DNA from: Cercis canadensis
Lineage: Eukaryota > Streptophyta > Magnoliopsida > Fabales > Fabaceae
Direction of reading: 5' to 3'
NCBI GenBank assembly: GCA_003255065.1
Contig: QAOA01006205.1
Coordinates: 62,001-126,000 of the forward strand
Length of the DNA stretch: 64,000 nucleotides
Made by a program: the position numbers and the translations under genes. Shown here piece by piece: positions 23,801 to 36,018 of the stretch (position 1 is its first letter; every line of letters starts with the position of its first letter). The notes under the pieces are model-generated. The model saw only the letters and a list, made by a program, of their open reading frames with translations, did not search any database and had not been told where the DNA came from.

Positions 23801-26800
23801 GGGCTTGTTGCTCAGGGGGAGTATGGGCGAGTTTGCAAATTGGAGAAGTCACTATATGGATTGAAACAGTCCCCTCGAGCTTGGTTTGGGAGATTTAGTA
23901 AGGTTGTTTTGGAGTTCGGTTTGTGGAGGAGTGCACATGATCACTCAGTTTTCTACCGGCAAACAACAGCAGGGTGTGTTCTCTTAGTTGTCTATGTTGA
24001 TGACATTGTAATCACAGGAAGTGATGAGACTGGTATTTATGCTCTCAAATCTTTTCTTTAGAGCAAGTTTCAAACTAAAGACTTCGGTGATCTAAAGTAT
24101 TTCTTGGGAATTGAGGTTCTTCGAAGCAAGAAAGGAATCTTCCTATCCCAAAGGAAGTATATCCTAGATTTACTTAAGGATACAGGGATATTAGGAGCCT
24201 GACCTTGTGATTCATCAATGTGTTAGTGTTAAACTTGGAATTGATGATGGTAAACCATTAGATAACCTAGAAAGATATAGGAGATTGGTTGGAAAATTGA
24301 ACTATCTTATTGTGACTTGTCCAGACATTGCTTTCCCTGTGAGTGTTGCTAGCCAATTTATGTCTTCAACTTGCTCAACTCATTGGGAAGAAGTTGTACG
24401 TATCCTTAAGTACTTGAAAGGAGCTCCTGGTTGTGGCATAGTTTACAAAAATCATGAGCATCAGAGAGTGGTAGGATACTCAGATGCTGATTGGGCTGGA
24501 TCTCGTGTAGATTGCAAGTCAACTATAGGGTACTCTGTATTTGTAGGAGGAAACCTTGTTTCTTGGAAAAGCAAGAAACAAGGCGTTGTTTCTAGTTCTA
24601 CTGCTGAATCTGAATATCGAGCTGTGGCCCAACTTACTTGTCAATTGATATGGATACATCAGTTACTAGGTGAATTGAGAGTTGGACAACCTAAATGCAT
24701 GGATGTACTATGTGACAACCAATCAGCTCTCCACATTGCTTCCAATCCTGTGTTTCATGAAAGGACAAAACACAGAGGTTGACTGCCACTTTGTTCGTGA
24801 TAAACTTCAACAAGGTCTCATCTCTACCAAACATGTTTGGACCGGAGAACAACTAGCTGATATTTTTACTAAGGCTCTAGCTAAGGGTAGAGTTGAATAT
24901 ATTTGTAACAAGCTAGGCATGATTAATATCTATGCTCCAGCTTGAGGGGGAGTGTTAGTGAGTAAGGATAAAATAGTCATTCCCTAATTACTCTTTTCTC
25001 TTTTGTATATATGTGTGGTGCCGACCTAGTGTGGGTATGGCTTCCATTTCTACTTTCTCTCTTCTAAATTTACAACCTGGAATATTTATGGTGGTTAAAT
25101 TGAGGAAAAGGAGCATGCATATTTGTATGGTGATGCTAAAGAGAAGGAGGGCTTACAGTGTATAATGTTTTATCGTCATTGTCGGATTTAATTTCCTTGT
25201 TTGGTGTGAACTTGGGTGTAACATGGGATTTAGTATTTTTTAGCTAGCTAGCCCATATACCAAAAAGGAAGGGAGAAAAAAAAAAAAAAGGCTGGTATCT
25301 TATTCCAAAACACATAAAAATGAAAAAAAAAAAAAAAGAAACGAAAAGAATCTGCTTGTATGGTGATGGCGTCCTGCTAATATTAGGTAGTATGCTATCC
25401 TTAATATTATAGGTTTCTAGACATTTCAATTTTTTGTTTGTCTACCTCAGTGATTCTTTTCCAACTTGGTGAAATAAACTGCTCTATAAATTTGTAAATA
25501 CTTTTATAAGCTATTGATATTCTCTCTCTTTGATACATTTGCAGCAAAGAGCTTATGTATCAGCAGGCTCTGAGCCGGTTTGCCCATTTCAGTGCTATAC
25601 AACTAAGTGACCCAGCCCCCATGAAAGACTTGATTATCCTGGCACTGAAGGAAGAGGATTTAGATTCAGAATGCAATGACAATGATGATTTAAAAGAGAA
25701 GATTGCAGAAGTAATTCCTGCTTTAGATTGATGCTGTTTTTATGAATGTTATATATCTTTTCTCCCATAACCTGATACTGTGAGCATATTGTGTCTTTCT
25801 GACTGCTACAGTCTAGGAGAAATGATATTCTGAGCTATTTATAGCAGGAACTTCAATTTAAAAAAAATCAGAAAGTTGTTTTCATTTGGTGTTAATTCTT
25901 GGTGTCTTAAACTTTTGATTGTTTTTCAGAACTATCCATGCTTGAACTTCTAAGTTGAAAGAGATGGGTATCACCAAAACTCTAAGTTCTGACATTAGTT
26001 TTTCTGACGCAGACAGCAAGAGCATCAAGAAACACAAGCTTAACGATCAAATCATCTTAGTGTCTGATTTGACTTTCATAATGGGGCTATTTGTGATATT
26101 TGATAGATCACACTTCTTCATAATTGCTTGGGATTATAAGTTGTTACAAGCTTAAAGATGAAATCATCTTACCCACCTAAAGTGGTTATGTTATTACATG
26201 GAGGCAGTTTCATTATAGACAAATTTAGACAATAAAAAAAAGAACTAGAAGAAATGACTATCCTATTGCCCTAGGGGAAAGAAATATACCTAAAACAGAG
26301 TACTTATGGCATCTTATCCTAATGTTCGAAATAATGGTGAAAAGAAGAGATGAAAATCATAGAATTAGGACTAGGTGGATGAAATGGGCAAGTAGATATT
26401 GAGTTTTGTATGATTTAAGGATAGCCTTGAATCTAAATGATATTTTTCTCTTTAGTTCTACCATGCTACTTGCAGAGCTTAAGATATAGAATGTTGGCTA
26501 TTAAGAGATTACATGTTGGAAGAATGAATTTCTGAAGGTGAAAGTGCCAAGTTGGATTTATACTTAATGCTGGAGTGTTCGATCATTGTTTTCCACCTAT
26601 ATATCATCTGTTGAGTAGGATTGTTTTTGGCTTCACTCTTGTCTATAACTAATGTTTCTTTAGGTCGTTGTCATTGTCATTGTCAAATATGCAAGGGTAG
26701 GACAGCTATTTTGAGCCCATCATCTTTCTTTTTTCTTTTTCTGCATGCTAATTGTTTCTGGAGGATTGCTTATTCTCCACCTTTGTCCTTGTCTCTTCTT

Positions 26801-28247
26801 TTAGTGAATTCTTCTTTCATTCGAAAAGAAAGATGATTGATCAGAGTTGAGAGTTGCTTTAATTAAAAGTAATGAGGGAAAATTATTGAATATTGTTTGT
26901 GCTATTTGTAGATTCTATATTTTAGGTAAGTATACTGTCTATTGGGATTTCTGGAATCTCAACAATCAAGAGGCTGCAGATTTAGTTCCCCTTCAATTGC
27001 TTAATTTAGCTCCTTTTTCTAATGTTTCTGATTCCAGCATTTGGTCTTCAGGTATTTCTGGTTTGGTTATTTCTCTTTGTTGTCCTTTCTGAAGTTTTTT
27101 TGTTCCTAATCCTCAGCCTTCTTGGTTCTATCTTGTTAGTTTCACTTGGAAGTAGGGAAATAAAATTCCTTCCCAGGTCAAAGCCTTTTGTTGATCTGTG
27201 ATACATAGTGGTATTAAAGCGAATGACCTGCTGCACACCTCATACAGTTCTTTCTCTAATAATCATGAGATGTGTTAAAGGAGTTCATAGACTCGGTTGT
27301 TTAATTTTATATTGTTTTGTGGCTTGGAAGTTGTGGTCTGAGGTATTTGTTATATGTTGGGAAGGTTGGACAGACCTTCTCAATTGGAGGTTTTCTTGGT
27401 GAGTGCTTGGAAAGGTTTCAGGAAGGATAAGGAAAGCTAGGTTTTGTGGACATGTATTTTTTGCCATAATTTAGTTTGTGGATTTAGAGAAATTGGATAA
27501 TTTCTAATGAATTGGAGGTTAAATATTACTTTACTATAGGACCAACTTGTTCTTCTGGCTTCACTTGGTAGTGCAGTTTATAATTGGTTTAGGGGGATTG
27601 CTCTTGTGGTTGTTTAGAAGGATTGGAGAGCTTTGCTTTTGTGATTTGATAGTTTGGAGCTTGTTTTTGGTTTTGTTTCTATGTTCGTTGAGACTCATCC
27701 TCTTATAGTTTTTTCTTCCTTAATCAAATCTTTTTCTATGAGAAAAAAACAAGAATCATTAAAGATGATTTGGGCATTTACTATGTTGGGATGCAAGTGT
27801 ATCAGTACGGAAGAGTAAGAGAACTCAAGCTGGAGAGTTTAAAAGGATAGAAGGGACACAAGTGCCTTGTTATGGAGTTCTGGGAGAAGCAAAGAAGGAA
27901 TATTTAATAGGATGGGAGGAAGACCAAGAAACGTTGACATAGGTAAGACTTGGAAATAGTATGGGAAAGTATAGAGAGCAGAATGTAGGCTTAGATGGGA
28001 ATATCAAAGCTCCTGAAGTGACTTGAACAGTGTTTCTTTGGTGAATTGATCCTTTTACGTCTTAAAGTTATGTGAAAACTAAGATGTATGGCTTTTTCTC
28101 CCCCTGCATGGAAGGGATTTGACCCCAGAACTGTATATCATATGCAGGCTGTTGCTAGGAACTGTCACTTTAATAAGTGTTTGTCAAATCATGAATTTCT
28201 TTTGATGCCTTAGATAGAATTTCTCCCCTGCCTCTGAACACCCTCCA

Positions 28248-28282
<35 letters not shown>

Positions 28283-30466
28283 TCAACTTTTATGTACTGT
28301 ACTTTGAATTTTGGTCAATTTATAACTTCACTAATTCTTTTATCTATACGTATATCCCTCCTAAAGGAAGGAAATGGCTGATTGCTAATAATCAGTTGAA
28401 CCTTTCCTTTTTCTTTTCCCCTTTTTTTCTGCGCGCGCGCCGGAGTGGGGGGGAGGGGGAGGTGTTTGCGGGTGGTGGTGATTGAAAATTCTATTTCATT
28501 TATAATGTTCTCTTCTTTAAATTGGATTGGATATAAATTGTATGACACTTATGTTTTTACTTATTTTTTCTATTGACTATTGATCTCACAAAAGCAGACT
28601 ATATATATTGGCACATTTTTTTTTTTAATGAGTTAATTGTATAATGTTGCTGTTTCTTTCCTAAAGCTTTTGCAACAAATGCGACCAAAGGCCTATCTGT
28701 CTTGAGCAGAAAAAAAATTATGTTGGAATTATGTTGTACTTTTTGATATTCGAACTTGTTTATTTCCTTTTTTCTTTTTAAATTCCATTCTTTACAATTG
28801 AAAATTTTACCAGAGTAATCAGAAGTAAGCATCTGCTTTGTAGTTATCATAGGTATGCTCATGTCCTCTCAGCCCTCACTTTCCTACTCTTCCTATCCTA
28901 GATGATCACTTAGTCAATCGTACAAGAAACACAGTAGTCCTCTCAAAGTTGTGCCCCCATCTTGCTTTCTTGTTCCTGTAGTATGGACTCTTTGAGATGC
29001 TACTTTTTTTGCTTGCTACTATGGTGGGGACAGAATGGATTAGTTGGGATTTTAATCTTCTTTCATCATGCCAGAAGCGACTTCAGTGTCTATATTCCTG
29101 GGTTTGTGCTGGTTCTCCTTGATATTAAGCAGTGTATGTATGCTTAGATTATCCTGTGAATATTTTGTATACATATTTTGTTAGATAATTTCCTTTCTAA
29201 TATGCCCTTGAAGTAGAATTTGATTTGCATTTCCTTTTGTTATTTATCCAGATGAATACTGAACTGCTGAAGCAAAAGGCTGAAATGCTGGAGGAGTATT
29301 TCAGCATTCATATTGACGAGCATGGAAATTTATCTAGACTACCTGTGATACTTGACCAGTATACTCCTGATATGGATGGCATCCCTGAGTTTGCACTTTG
29401 TTTGGGCAATGATGTTAGTTCTAATAATTCCTTCTCATTCTTGCTCTGTTCATGTGTTTGTGGAAAATTCTTTATCATTTCTTTTTCTCTGTATATATTT
29501 GGCTCATTATTAATGTTGTCTGCTTTTATTATGATGCGTCATTTAAGTTTATACTAACAATAAATAGACATCATATCTGTCCATGGGTGTACTTCTGCTC
29601 ATTATGATTGGGATTTTGTGAGAAAGCAACATTTACGTTTCTTAATTGTTATTCCATTGACTTTATTTCCAACTCATTCAAGTACATGCTTAGAAAATCA
29701 TTGATGGTTCCTACTACTTTTTGTTTAGGTTGATTGGGATGAAGAAAAGAGTTGCTTTCAAGCAATTTCAGCTGCTCTTGGAAATTTCTATGCTATGCAT
29801 CCACCCATGTTGCCCAATCCATCTGGTGAGGGTTTGTTATTCTACAAGAAGAGAAAATTATTCGGGAGTTCTGCTGAGGAAAATACCTGCAACGGTACTG
29901 GTATGCACTGCATGGCTAGTTACTTTCTATGTCACGCACAAGCACCCACCCACATGCTCTTGCACGCTCACACACAATATTCAGGGTTGAACTATGCACT
30001 TGTTATCTATTGCACTTCTAATGTAAACAGGACTAAAATTATGGCTGTGGGTTCATGTGGAGGATTGAAGTTTTGATTGTTGTTATGTGGGTTAAAGATG
30101 TGTGTGTTTAGGTGGCTAGAAATATCAAAGTTTTGGATGCAAAGTGCTGAATTCCTTTAACTAGCTGGCCTTCTTTGGGATAAGGCAGCCATGGGTAGGA
30201 TGGTAAATGTGGTCTTTTGGATTAGGGGTAAGGTCTTTAAGGTTGTAAGATGAGTATTATTTATAGTATGATTTGATGAATTGGTAACTTAATGAGTTAT
30301 TTTTTCTATCCAAAAAAAAAAAAAAAGTGGCAGCTTTACTGCATTGCTCTGCCCTATAGGGGTGGATATTCTTAACCTTAAACCGGTTTGGGGTGGCTTA
30401 CTGGCGGGAATTTTATATATGAATCAGGCTCAGGGTACAGACATCTGCCACACATCCACCCTGGTT

Positions 30467-30500
<34 letters not shown>

Positions 30501-33500
30501 GTATATATGTATAGTATTCCTTTTACCATTTTAGCCATATTAGTTCTCATATAGTCTGTAATTATCATTTTACCCTCCTCTTTTTCCTTTTAATTTCATA
30601 GAAGTGGTTAAGGTGAGTAAAACTAACCATGCCCCATTTCCATGGCTGTCAGCGAATGATCTGTTGAATAGAGGAGAGAGAGGGAAATATTTCCGCATAA
30701 CACTTGTCATCGTATCTACAAATATTTTTCTGGTGAAAGGGCTCTGGCTCTTAATATATTTACCCTAATATGAAAAGGATTTTAACTAGGAAACTTAAAC
30801 AAGAAACATATTTGACAGAAGAATTAACCTTGATCTAATAAAGCATGATAGTAATAAGTAAGGATTAAACTAATCTACCTAGCCTTTCTCTGCATTCAGA
30901 GGGACAAATTGTTATATATTCTCCCCTCCTTTACTAAAGCTGTAAAGAAAGACTCTAATAAGTTGATATATTTTCGGCAAGTTGCATATCTGAGTTTGTC
31001 CAATATAAGAATGTGGACACAATCCATGATGTAGTTTAATTGTCAATCATCCTACAGGTCATCATACACCATCTTTGTTGACCTGACCAAGCTTTATTTA
31101 AGAGGTACAAATCAGTAGTTTTGTCTGTGTCATAAATCTGCTTGGCTTTTTTGGTGAAGAACCATTCTATCAGCATATATCATTCTTGATATTCTTATCA
31201 GTTGATTTTGGGGTTATCGTATGTTCCTTGTCATAAACCTCTAGTAATCTCATTTGATGACTATTCTAGTATTGTGTTTAGCGGTCCACATTTCAGTGCA
31301 CTATTTTTGAGATTTAGTATGAGACTATTAGTTAACCACAATGTATTACATTGCATACAATTGCAAGTTCATTGTAATATAAAGAACCATGGAAAATTTG
31401 AGTAGCTTTTACCATTTAAGGTTGTTGCCGATAATTTCTTCGCATGATGAACATATTGGTGACTGATATAATTGACTTGTTAGTGAACTTCTATATGAGG
31501 AAGCTTCTAGTAAATGATTGAGGTTCGAATGTGAAAATGAAGCTTCATTTATGTTCAATGCAATCTTTTAGTTCTCTATGCGTAAATGTTTAGAGGGTCT
31601 GAATAAGTGAATAGTATATTATAGTTTTGGATTCCTTTTCCTTTTATGATTTGATGAGTGATGACATAATTTTTGTTGCAATTGACCTATTTTCAGTTGA
31701 AGTCTGATGAGAGATCAGTTATAGAAAAACTTAAAACTTGGCCCAATTTATTGACAATTGTTTTGACTTGTTTGTTATACATCCAAATCACAATGGGAAG
31801 AACCCAGGTAATATTGTTAGGTTGAACAAACTGCAATGGCTGCTTACGCAAGCAGTTTTGGTTCAGGACCTTGGTAGTCTACTTGTATATTGTGTAGAGT
31901 TAGGTAGTCATTATACCAAGTGGTAGTTTGAAAGAACTACTGTTCTGTTCTCCTTTGGCAAAGGCTCCAATGACTAAACAACAGAGAATATAATTACTCA
32001 GTGTCTATGTCAAACAGTGTAACTTTGTATATATTTGAAGATCCAAGGACCCAATGATAGTTTGCTGACCATTTTGAGTGGGAAACTGTCCGCATTTCTA
32101 TTTTCAGTTCAATTCTTCTATTAAGGATCTTTTATATATTTTTTCCTTAAAATGCTGCATATTGTTTTAATGTTCGGTTTCTAAACATGAAGATGTTTAA
32201 AATTTGAAAATTCAAGTTTATTTAAACTATCTTGGCAACTTGGTGTTATAACCATGTAAACTTGGAGCCACTTAATTTGGAAAAGATATGGAAACTATTA
32301 TTAAGAAAGGGGAACTGTTATGCTACCACCCCCTTAAAGTGTGGGGTAGCGTTACCTCCCACTTTAGAGAGGTGGTAGCATAGTGATTCCCTTCAGAAAC
32401 AGTGTCACCTGGGAGGCACAATACAATATCTAGAGACTTCTTATATAATAGGATTTGAGTTTTCTTCTTCAATAGTTTGGAAAAAGGTTTCTGCTATATT
32501 TTTACTAAGATTATTGAGGTTATGTTCAGGGAGTGATGTAATAATGGATAATGAAGTTGACCATGAACTGCTTTCTGAGTCAGAGACTGCATGGGCCCAG
32601 CGTGAATGGTCAATACAACATGTCTTGTTTCCATCCATGAGACTCTTTTTCAAACCACCTGTTTCTATGTCCACTAACGGAACATTTGTTCAGGTAATTT
32701 ATATTTGTGATGTAATTTAAATTTCTGATATTTCTTAATAACTCTCGGGAACTTCTGTCTCAATTATTTCATGTGTTCTTGACCACTGTCAATAAGCTTA
32801 GAAACTTATATTACCAGTTTGGGACTCACTGTTTAAGAGTTCCCAGTCCATATTTGGGCTTTATGCGATGCAAATCTGATCCCCCATATTGTCTCTCTTT
32901 CTCATTAGCACCATTATCCCATATGATAAATTCCTTAGTGTTTCATCTGCTTGTGATGTTATGTCCTCTTGCTGCTTTTTGTTTATGTGTTGTGACAACT
33001 ACTTTCTTCCAAGTTTTTACAGAAAATGATGTACAACATGAGAAAACATGATGAGAAGAGTTTTTAATGTTTCTGAATAATTTTCTTGACTGCAAACTTA
33101 GTCCTATATTATATCAACAAGAGTTTTGAATCAGTTTCTAAAAAAGAAAATTAAGGAATTAGCAACCAAATATGTCTAGCTTGCTTTTCTTATCTACTAA
33201 AATTAATTTTTCAGTGTTAACTTTTTTTTGAGAAAATACTTCTTCCATCACTAAATAAACAGTTACAATTATCAAGCATCTCCCTGTATCTTTGTCATGA
33301 TATATCTATTCCTTAATTATTTCTTAGACCACTGATAAGATCTTTATTTTTGAGTAGTTATATATTGAAACATTTCAATCAAGGTAACAACAAATATTTG
33401 TACCTAAATAAGTTTTAGTAATTTTGTTCTAATGATAAGATCAAGATCATTTTTCTTTACAGGATGGCAGATTTAACTTAAAATGAGGAGATATGTTATT

Positions 33501-33782
33501 ATTATCATTTTTTTAATCTGTTATGTGAAATCTAATGTAGTCTCATTGTTTTACTTTGAAGTTGTTGTATATGGGAAGTTAATCTTTCTATTTGATTTTC
33601 CTATATCTTGAATAAGCCAAGAGCTCAAATATTAGTTGTTAATTCTGAAGTGGGGAGGAGAATCATAAAGTTTATTCCTTTTCTGAGGCTTCAGAAGGAA
33701 GTTCATAAGTATCACTTGATTTTGTATTTTTTAACAGGTAGCTTCACTGGGGAAGCTTTACAAGATTTTTGAAAGATGCTAA
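11876..33782 (+). CDS. MLH1: DNA mismatch repair protein MLH1
   Basis: MutL-homologue ATPase that pairs with PMS1 or MLH3 in mismatch repair and meiotic crossover, in the nucleus. Sixteen coding exons join in frame to 739 residues (Arabidopsis MLH1 is about the same size): 11876-12136, 12485-12657, 12907-12979, 13818-13952, 14060-14270, 15066-15214, 17197-17295, 18739-18808, 18916-19051, 19710-19804, 19894-20002, 25545-25710, 29252-29413, 29729-29900, 32530-32693, 33738-33782. All introns are GT-AG. GHKL ATPase motifs: E52 and N56 in [11 protein letters not shown], the DDGHGI motif (81-86), GFRGEALAS (116-124). The C-terminus ends FERC, the invariant MLH1 tail that contributes to the endonuclease site of its partner. 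No stop or frameshift was seen. The start was chosen because it is the first ATG before the conserved [14 protein letters not shown] block. Confidence 0.96.
15215..17196 (+). other. MLH1 intron 6
   Basis: A 2-kb intron. Contains an (AT)n run near 15373-15394. The stretch 16300-16660 is less AT-rich than its surroundings and has a 63-codon minus-strand reading (16634-16443) that I could not assign; it may be an old insertion. Nothing else was recognised. Intron 7 (17296-18738) is likewise featureless. Confidence 0.5.
20262..20383 (+). repeat. 5' LTR of the intronic Copia element
   Basis: 122 bases, ending ...ctaaattt/acaaattt-type aca just before the primer-binding site. Its partner is at 24953-25074, about 92 percent identical, with most differences being transitions. 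Confidence 0.9.
24953..25074 (+). repeat. 3' LTR of the intronic Copia element
   Basis: 122 bases starting tgttagtgagtaagg after the purine tract ttgagggggag and ending aaatttaca before the target duplication acctg. It contains tttgtatatatgtgtg, a possible TATA-like promoter core shared with the 5' copy. Confidence 0.9.
25711..29251 (+). other. MLH1 intron 12
   Basis: A 3.5-kb intron enlarged by a LINE remnant (about 26900-27660, listed separately). It also contains an (AT)n run at about 28250-28278 and a GC-rich microsatellite followed by a G-run at about 28430-28460 (gcgcgcgcgc then ggggggagggggagg). The rest holds nothing recognisable. Confidence 0.6.
26900..27660 (+). mobile_element. L1-type LINE 3' remnant in MLH1 intron 12
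   Basis: Plus-strand remains of the end of a plant LINE ORF2. Recognisable words: FYLVSFTWK, then [23 protein letters not shown] (27180-27232), later [25 protein letters not shown] (27360-27440) and [22 protein letters not shown]...KDWRALL (27540-27640). This is the usual post-reverse-transcriptase tail of these LINEs. It carries many stops and frame changes; the 5' part is absent, as expected of a truncated copy. It sits in the same orientation as MLH1. Confidence 0.75.
29901..32529 (+). other. MLH1 intron 14
   Basis: 2.6 kb. Contains a poly-A stretch near 30311-30326, an (AC)n(AT)n microsatellite at about 30469-30515, and the palindromic element at 32309-32391 (listed separately). No coding sequence was recognised. 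Confidence 0.6.
32309..32391. repeat. Small foldback element in MLH1 intron 14
   Basis: About 83 bases that fold on themselves. The left arm holds tatgctaccacccccttaaa and the right arm is close to its reverse complement (actttagagaggtggtagca). The words gggtagc and gtggtagc recur in a short inverted segment at 34698-34740 downstream of MLH1, so both may belong to one foldback/MITE family. Confidence 0.55.
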
Positions 33783-34830
33783 GCAACCACATGGATTTGT
33801 TGAGCCTACTTACGTGAGTTCTGCGGATGGGCCATTGTCTAGGCTTCTGGGTCTAGAGATCATAAAATTCATCCTACTTGCTACCTTTGTAACTCTTTTT
33901 TTAAGGGCACTTTTGTATACATGATCCAACTGCCCTTGAGAGGATTTCTTGGCCTTGTGATAGCTCCTTATGTTGTAACAGTATTTTGAAATGCTTAGGA
34001 AATTATATCAATGATGTAGATAATTTTGTTGAGAAGATTGATGAGTTCAGGCTACAAACCATCATTTGAGTCTATATGTTACTGCCAATCCCATACGTGG
34101 AGTTTGTTAACTTTTAAGTAATAATGAGGTTTTCTTATTGTTAGATGGAATCTGTCATCGATTTTAGTCTTGATATTGTATCATGACTAGAAGTATGTCA
34201 ACCCCTTCCCCAATCCTTGAGCCCTCACAGAACTGAACTGCATCTGTTCAATTAATGTATAGCAACAAAACAGAAAGATTTCATGACACAACATTGAAGA
34301 TTTAGCATAAATTTGTAGCTGTTGTACGCAATGTAGTCCTTACACATCGAGTTCTTGTAATGATATAGATGAAGTCTGCTGCAGATTTTGCCTCTAACAA
34401 ACCTTGCATCATATCCTAAAGAACCGTTTTTGGAGAGGTGAGTGCTAAGCTACATTGGGCAATTTTGGAGGTAATGTTTTCTCTCACTCAGTTCGGTGGG
34501 TTTGAGTGAGATTTCTATCAAATGCAAGAACATTTTAATATAAAGAAATATGTCAAATTTTATTTTTTTGGTAGGAGTTTAATTCTTTGTTTGATACGTT
34601 TTTTTATATTGTGTTATTTATATATTTTATAAAAAACTTTTTGTAAGAAACTTTGTTTTGGTATATACTATGTCTTCACAACGACATTAAAATTATTGGG
34701 TGAGTTCCACCCAACCGGGTGGAAGGGTAGCATTAACCCTCTAAAATTGTCGAATGTAGCATAGCACATATCTTCTAAAGAAGCAAGTTATCCTCAACCA
34801 GAATAGTTTTTTGTTACCTCAAAGCCACTC
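33783..34830 (+). other. MLH1 3' flank
   Basis: 3' untranslated sequence of MLH1 followed by intergenic DNA. No clear polyadenylation signal could be fixed. A short inverted repeat (ttccaccc / gggtggaa) lies at 34707-34726. No gene was seen. Confidence 0.5.
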
Positions 34831-35085
34831 TCATGCCAGCAAGCCCCATTGCACCAACACTTTTTACTGATAGGATCTCAACCTCTGCATTTGTCATCTC
34901 CCCAGGCAAGAATGGCATCTCATGGTCCTTTACGAAGCAGAGAACTAAAGACCTCTCTTCTAGTGAGACTGAGTACAGATCTTCAGCCTCTACAACAGAA
35001 GTTCTCAGGTTGTAGCAACTGCTCCATGGTATTTCCTCGAGCTTTATTTATTCTGTGACAATGTTGGTGCCGTTTACGTGGACCG
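34830..35085 (+). mobile_element. Copia RNase H fragment (fossil)
   Basis: A short piece of a Ty1/Copia polyprotein: plus-strand readings give DRISTSAF followed by KNGISWS, KQRTK, SSETEYRS, and farther on LFCDNVGAVY. This is the RNase H portion of Copia elements (compare SWKSKKQ and TAESEYRA in the intronic element). No LTRs were seen next to it. It is broken in several places, old, and of a different lineage from the MLH1 intronic copy. Confidence 0.75.
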
Positions 35086-35375
35086 ACATAATAAAATACA
35101 CCTAATTGTATGTCTCACCAAAAGAGCATAAATAGGCACACAGATAGTTCTGTGGCCAAACAACCATATAAAAGTTTAAACATCATTAGACAAATTAAAC
35201 AACCATATAAAGGTTTAAGCATAACAAGTTCCTTTTTCTTTGAACTTCAAAAGCAGAAGATATAGGGCATTATGTCGTTTTGTCTCTACCAATAACAACT
35301 GAAAAATAACCCTTAAAGAAAACATAGGAAGAGTCATCCAATACTTAAACCTAAAGCATAAAATAGTTTATATTC

Positions 35376-36018
35376 AACTTTGGATTATTCTAGTTGCTTG
35401 TAAACTGTATACCATCTCATTTGAGGTGAGCAAAGGATCAAAGTTAGCCAAAGTATCCTGAGTAGATGAACTCCCAGCACCCCAAGAAAAGCTGCTGATA
35501 GCCATCGGGTCAAAAATACTGGAACTTAGATTTGGGCCCATAGGAGATGGTGGCCCATAAGTAGCTGCCAATGTTGGAGGAAGCCCATTTGGAGGCTCAT
35601 AAGTAGCTGCCAAATGTTGGAGGAAGCCCACTTGGAGGCCCATAGTCATCAGTGCAGCTGCTCCTCTTCCTGGCAAGAGTGTTCATGCATGCAAAAGCTA
35701 TCACTCTCATTTTCACGGTAGCGACTGAGGAAAAGTTTGAGAGGCTCCAAAAACTGAAACAATTCAAGTTCCTCCATTGCCAAACAGCACATCCTCGGCC
35801 TTGATCGTCATTAAGTGCTCGCTGCGTTTGTTGGCCTTATTGGTGATGACGCTGATGTACTTAGAAACACATTCTTGAATTGTTACTTTGGCATCATCAG
35901 AGATATTTGCGTCCGGTGGAAGAATTTAACGCATTATCCTTGTCACGTTGGCTATCGGCATGTGATGCTGGTCTTGCTCCAGCACAGCTAATTTCTCACT
36001 TGTCGCTCTTTGATTCCA
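35376..36018 (-). pseudogene. NF-YB (LEC1-type) transcription factor pseudogene
   Basis: Minus strand. From about 36018 it reads ATSEKLAVLEQDQHHMPIAN and VTRIMR, a stop, then ILPPDANISDDAKVTIQECV and SKYISVITNKAN. This is the histone-fold domain of the CCAAT-box factor subunit NF-YB. The EQDQ-x-MPIANV start resembles the LEC1/L1L subclass that controls embryo development. After KAEDVLFGNGG the alpha-3 region is partly deleted; a shifted frame resumes with LEPLKLFLSRYREN, the end of the histone fold, and another frame gives the C-terminal tail (MGLQVGFLQHLAATY at 35643 downward). One stop and at least two frame changes make it non-functional. No intron is evident, so a retrocopy or an intronless parent is possible. 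Confidence 0.8.

Larger units (their letters stand above)
20257..25079 (+). mobile_element. Ty1/Copia LTR retrotransposon, broken, in MLH1 intron 11
   Basis: Fossil element in the same orientation as MLH1, between 5-bp target duplications acctg (20257-20261 and 25075-25079). LTRs are short, 122 bases each (20262-20383 and 24953-25074). The primer-binding site tggtatcagagc (20384-20395) is the initiator-methionine tRNA type. Parts in Copia order: gag with a CCHC knuckle (about 20780-21600), protease with a DSG box (near 21835), integrase with HHCC zinc region (about 22200-22920), reverse transcriptase with YVDD (about 23430-24180), RNase H (about 24210-24940), and a purine-rich tract just before the 3' LTR. 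The coding region is broken about ten or more times. The LTRs differ at about 10 of 122 positions, suggesting insertion a few million years ago at usual plant rates. Confidence 0.93.

Noticed and set aside
28250-28460. AT and GC microsatellites as a possible regulatory or structural element
   Set aside because: Ordinary simple repeats inside an intron, with no conserved context visible.
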